DNA of 32,378 bases from Candidatus Kuenenbacteria bacterium CG08_land_8_20_14_0_20_37_23 (GTDB lineage: Bacteria > Patescibacteriota > Patescibacteriia > UBA2196 > GWA2-42-15). Numbering within the stretch: position 1 is the first letter of the stretch; each line of letters opens with the position of its first letter. The position numbers were made by a program, and so were the translations under genes. The notes under the pieces are model-generated. The model was not told where the DNA came from. It worked only from the letters and a program-made list of their open reading frames with translations, and searched no databases. Shown here piece by piece: positions 30,097 to 32,378 of the stretch. The stretch is from NCBI GenBank assembly GCA_002778965.1, contig PEXX01000037.1, forward strand, positions 1 to 32,378, in the 5' to 3' direction.

Positions 30097-31140
30097 ATGA
30101 CGATAAAAAAAATTATACTTAAAATTATTCTAACTAAAAATCGGATACGTTTTTTTATTATTTTACTTATTCTTTTCGTTCTTTTTTGGTTGATTGTTAA
30201 CAGTTTGAATTTCAGCGTTAAAGACAGGCCAATGGAGTTTGGTGTAACTTTCAGTCACAAATACGCAAGTCAGACTCTTGGGCTTGATTGGCCGGAGGTT
30301 TATTGGGCAATCATTACGGAATTGGGAGTAAAAAAATTAAGGCTCGTCGCTCACTGGGATGAAATAGAGGCCGGCGATAATGAATACAATTTTAATGATC
30401 TTGATTGGATGATTGACGAGGCTGGAAAAATTGGAATAGAGGTTATTTTAGCGGTCGGACGGCGTACTCCGCGCTGGCCTGAATGTCACGATCCGCTCTG
30501 GATCAAAGATTTGACAAAACAAGATCAAGATTTGGCGTTGCTCAATATGCTTGAAAGGTCAATTAAGCACTTTAAGAAATATGACAATATTACTGCATGG
30601 CAAGTGGAAAATGAACCATTTTTAAAAATTTTTGGCAAGTGCCCAAAGCCTGATATTGAACTCATCAAAAAAGAGATTAAGCTGGTGAAGTCGCTTGATA
30701 CGCGTCCAATCTTGATCACCGATTCTGGTGAGCTGTCTAATTGGCAAACTGCCGCGTCTTTGGCTGATATTTTCGGTACGACTATGTATAAAACGGTCTG
30801 GAATAAATTTTTTGGAGTATGGCGATATCCTTTGCCTCCTGTATTTTATTATCTAAAAGCAAAAAGAATAAACAAGCAATATGATTTGAGGAAGATAATA
30901 GTTTCCGAGCTCCAAGCAGAACCATGGTTTCCAGTGGATCAGGATATTACTTATGTCAGCCTTTATGATCAGTTTAATTCTTTTTCTCTGAAAGATTTTG
31001 AGAATAATTTAGAGTATGTCAAGGCTGCTGGATTCGGAGAGAGTTATCTTTGGGGGGTTGAATGGTGGTATTGGTTGGCGAAAGTTAAAGACAGGCCTGA
31101 ATTTTGGCGGCAAGCGATTACTATTTGGCAAAAAGAATAA
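30097..31140 (+). CDS. Membrane-anchored clan-A glycoside hydrolase-like protein
   Basis: A 347-aa protein with a basic N-terminus, one membrane helix (about 17-36, a signal anchor) and an extracytoplasmic TIM-barrel-like domain. Typical clan GH-A landmarks: LGVKKLRLVAHWDEIEAGDN (about 76-95, strand 2-3 region), DWMIDEAGKIGIEVILAVG, AWQVENEPF with the likely acid/base Glu173 in the NEP motif at the end of strand 4, and IIVSELQAEPW (267-277), where Glu271 or Glu275 could be the nucleophile at strand 7. Substrate cannot be told from sequence; cell-surface glycan trimming is plausible. Alternatively it is a catalytically weak relative. No operon partner; its -10 box lies 6 bases from the ATG. 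Confidence 0.82.
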   Translation: MTIKKIILKIILTKNRIRFFIILLILFVLFWLIVNSLNFSVKDRPMEFGVTFSHKYASQTLGLDWPEVYWAIITELGVKKLRLVAHWDEIEAGDNEYNFNDLDWMIDEAGKIGIEVILAVGRRTPRWPECHDPLWIKDLTKQDQDLALLNMLERSIKHFKKYDNITAWQVENEPFLKIFGKCPKPDIELIKKEIKLVKSLDTRPILITDSGELSNWQTAASLADIFGTTMYKTVWNKFFGVWRYPLPPVFYYLKAKRINKQYDLRKIIVSELQAEPWFPVDQDITYVSLYDQFNSFSLKDFENNLEYVKAAGFGESYLWGVEWWYWLAKVKDRPEFWRQAITIWQKE

Positions 31141-31152
31141 ATTTGATATAAT
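31125..31152 (+). promoter_or_regulatory. Promoter of the tandem response regulators
   Basis: TTGGCA (31125-31130), 16-base spacer, TATAAT (31147-31152). The -35 box lies within the last codons of the glycosidase-like gene. Expected start at about 31159, leaving 33 bases before the ATG at 31192. Confidence 0.65.
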
Positions 31153-31191
31153 TTATTTCTAGCATGTTCATAAACAATTAATTTGAAATAT

Positions 31192-31557
31192 ATGCGTAAA
31201 AAGATACTTATTATTTAAGACGAACAGACGCTTGTCAAGGCGCTTGAGGCCGAATTAGAAGAAAAGAGTAACTTTAAAATATCGGTGGCGCTTGACGGAG
31301 AAGAAGGGCTTAGAAAGGCAAGAGAGTCCAAACCGGATTTGATTATTCTTGATCTGATACTGCCGAAGCTTGATGGTTTTAATGTGTTGCGGGAAATAAA
31401 AAAAGACAATGCCATTAAGCATATACCAGTAATCGTTTTGACAAACCTTTCTGATGTTACAGACAAGGCCATTGAGCTTGGCGCTGATAAGTGTCTTGTA
31501 AAATCAGATTATTCAATGAGCGACATTATGGAGAAAATTAAATCACAATTTAAATAG
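31192..31557 (+). pseudogene. Single-domain response regulator with in-frame TAA at codon 9
   Basis: The frame from ATG 31192 reads MRKKILII, then TAA (31216-31218), then DEQTLVKALEAE and a complete receiver domain to the stop at 31557. The paralogue next door reads MNKKVLIIEDE at the same place, so the stop replaces the first acidic-pocket Glu (GAA to TAA, one base). Everything else is intact: phospho-acceptor region LIILDLILPKLDGF, the Thr/Ser position VIVLTNLSD and the conserved Lys in CLVKSDYS. There is no frameshift and the promoter looks good. Either a very recent nonsense mutation, a sequencing or strain-variant base, or read-through. An internal start (ATT or the later ATG at 31285, MALDG) would lose the acidic pocket. 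Confidence 0.8.
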
Positions 31558-31592
31558 AGCATTTAATCATTAATAAGCAAATAGTAAAATAT

Positions 31593-31964
31593 ATGAACAA
31601 AAAAGTACTTATTATTGAAGACGAAACAGCCATTGCCGATGCTATGCAGCTTGGCTTGGATGAGGCTGGATATGCGGCCAGCGTGGCGTATGATGGCGAA
31701 GACGGATTAGTCCAAGCTACCAAACTCGCACCGGATTTAATACTGCTTGATCTGCTTTTACCGAAAAAAGACGGCATGGGAGTTTTGCAAGAACTGCGCA
31801 AAAATGATAAGACAAAGGACATTCCTGTCATGATTTTGTCTCAATTGTCAGATACTGCGAAAATCAGCGAAGGAGTGGCCTTAGGCGTTGTCGGCTATCT
31901 TGTCAAAGTTGATTATAGTTTATCTGAAGTCGTTGGCAAGATCAAAAATTTTTTTGAGCAATAG
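31593..31964 (+). CDS. Single-domain response regulator (receiver only)
   Basis: A CheY-like receiver of 123 aa with no output domain. Acidic pocket IIEDE (Glu9, Asp10), phospho-acceptor Asp in LILLDLLLPKKDG, Ser in VMILSQLSD, and Lys in YLVKVDYS are all present, so it should be phosphorylatable. The LVKxDYS ending differs from the usual KP motif: the Pro after Lys is replaced by Val-Asp (Ser-Asp in the paralogue). It follows the broken paralogue by 35 bases on the same strand, shares its promoter and ends before a terminator. No histidine kinase is in the window, so its partner and output are unknown; protein-protein signalling is likely. Confidence 0.95.
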   Translation: MNKKVLIIEDETAIADAMQLGLDEAGYAASVAYDGEDGLVQATKLAPDLILLDLLLPKKDGMGVLQELRKNDKTKDIPVMILSQLSDTAKISEGVALGVVGYLVKVDYSLSEVVGKIKNFFEQ

Positions 31965-31998
31965 GCAACATGCGCGCGAATTGAGTTCGCTGTCAATC

Positions 31999-32022
31999 AA
32001 GCGAATGTGACTCGCTTTTTTT
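31999..32022 (+). terminator. Rho-independent terminator after the response regulators
   Basis: AAGCGA (31999-32004) pairs with TCGCTT (32012-32017), 7-base loop, followed by a T-run through 32022. TCAAT/ATTGA can extend the stem outside the T-run. Confidence 0.82.
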
Positions 32023-32131
32023 ATTGATGACTTCATTTTCATGGTGTAGCGTGCAAGCACACCCGCTATCGCTATAACATGAGAGCCTGTGGTATAAGTA
32101 TTACGCACACCAATCTACTTAAGTTTATCTT

Positions 32132-32206
32132 CGGGCTATGGTATAAAGGCTATTATGCACGCTTCGGGTGCGTGCGATCCCAGTTCAATTCTGGGTAGCC
32201 CGACCA
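32132..32206 (+). tRNA. tRNA-Pro (anticodon CGG)
   Basis: A complete cloverleaf of 75 bases with encoded CCA. Acceptor CGGGCTA (32132-32138) pairs with TAGCCCG (32196-32202), discriminator A at 32203, CCA 32204-32206. Anticodon stem CACGC/GCGTG encloses the loop TTCGGGT with anticodon CGG (32165-32167), decoding CCG. T arm CCCAG-TTCAATT-CTGGG is canonical; the D arm is weak (one T-T mismatch and one G-T pair) with the usual A..GG loop. C1-G72 and A73 are known identity features of bacterial tRNA-Pro, which agrees with the anticodon. Confidence 0.96.
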
Positions 32207-32226
32207 ATCAAGAATTTTTGACGCTC

Positions 32227-32299
32227 GGGCGGGCAAAAAGGAAGGGGGTTAAAAAGACACAGTGTGTCTTTTTAACGGGGAAGGAATTTTTGCCCGCCC
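32227..32299. repeat. Nested inverted-repeat element with mirror-symmetric purine spacers
   Basis: Outer arms of 13 bp: GGGCGGGCAAAAA (32227-32239) and TTTTTGCCCGCCC (32287-32299). Inner arms of 13 bp: GTTAAAAAGACAC (32248-32260) and GTGTCTTTTTAAC (32264-32276) around a 3-base loop. The spacers between inner and outer arms are GGAAGGGG (32240-32247) and GGGGAAGG (32277-32284), which are mirror images of each other, not complements. It begins 21 bases after tRNA-Pro. T-runs inside the arms could serve as a terminator, but the size and symmetry exceed that. May be a dispersed or mobile palindromic element. Confidence 0.8.
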
Positions 32300-32378
32300 T
32301 CGCTTTCCGCCGCCGCCGAATTTCGTATTTCGTTTTGCGAAATGCGCCGCCCAGAGAAAAAATGTTGTGCTTGCCCCG
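32300..32378. other. GC-rich right edge with short repeats
   Basis: The last 79 bases are far richer in G and C than the rest of the window, with GCC triplet runs (32309-32318), a tandem ATTTCGT pair (32320-32333) and a hairpin ATTTCG-TTTTG-CGAAAT (32327-32343). No gene start or known RNA is recognised. It may belong to the same element as the adjacent inverted repeat, cut by the edge of the window. Confidence 0.5.

Noticed and set aside
32041..32110. A second tRNA upstream of tRNA-Pro
   Set aside because: Short dyads (GGTGT...ACACC, GTGC/GCAC) are present but no acceptor, anticodon and T arm can be combined into a cloverleaf.
1..32378. CRISPR arrays or insertion sequences
   Set aside because: No regularly spaced direct repeats and no transposase-like frame were found on either strand.

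Overview
The window is an AT-rich chromosomal segment that looks like it comes from a reduced-genome bacterium of the Candidate Phyla Radiation (Patescibacteria, Parcubacteria-like). That assignment is inference. It rests on a PilMNO/minor-pilin type IV pilus cluster with very divergent proteins, an HrcA lacking its central domain, a threonyl-tRNA synthetase lacking the N-terminal TGS domain, stand-alone receiver-domain proteins, many small hypothetical membrane proteins, and few Shine-Dalgarno sites. No rRNA, CRISPR array or recognisable transposase is present.

Layout. (1) 89-6698, minus strand: a type IV pilus operon that opens with three minor pilin-like genes in PilV-PilW-PilX order, the first carrying a large adhesin-like ectodomain, followed by pilM, pilN and pilO. 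(2) 6699-7179: divergent control region with a 14-bp palindrome on the pilus side and a sigma70 promoter plus a perfect CIRCE operator on the chaperone side. (3) 7180-12903, plus strand: heat-shock region hrcA-grpE, hsp20, dnaK, a DUF3467 gene and dnaJ. Only hrcA-grpE has CIRCE; hsp20 and dnaK have their own candidate promoters and 5' leader hairpins. (4) 12962-16147, minus: a YkgJ-like cysteine-cluster protein, a 17-bp palindrome, then a GtrA-like protein and a GT2/membrane-glycosyltransferase fusion that overlap each other. (5) 16148-16801: a 650-base stretch without a clear gene, holding the lepA promoter and possibly decayed coding sequence. (6) 16802-19147, plus: lepA, a possible 31-aa membrane peptide, and an FtsB/DivIC-like gene ending in a strong terminator. 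(7) 19289-23286, minus: a thioredoxin-CcdA fusion; miaB, a 49-aa basic protein and miaA joined by two ATGA overlaps; and a 50-aa membrane peptide with its own promoter and terminator. (8) 23440-29933, minus: dnaE, a membrane protein with a baseplate-J-like stretch, and thrS. (9) 30097-31964, plus: a membrane-anchored clan-A glycosidase-like protein and two tandem single-domain response regulators, the first broken by one in-frame TAA. (10) 32132-32378: tRNA-Pro(CGG), followed by a GC-rich, highly symmetric inverted-repeat element at the end of the window.

Most of the window is housekeeping: protein folding, tRNA modification and charging, translation, replication and division. The accessory interest lies in surface functions (adhesin-bearing minor pilin, glycosylation module, anchored glycosidase), in two small genes (49 and 50 aa), in probable leaderless transcription of several genes, in the nonsense codon in the first receiver gene, and in the symmetric element after the tRNA.
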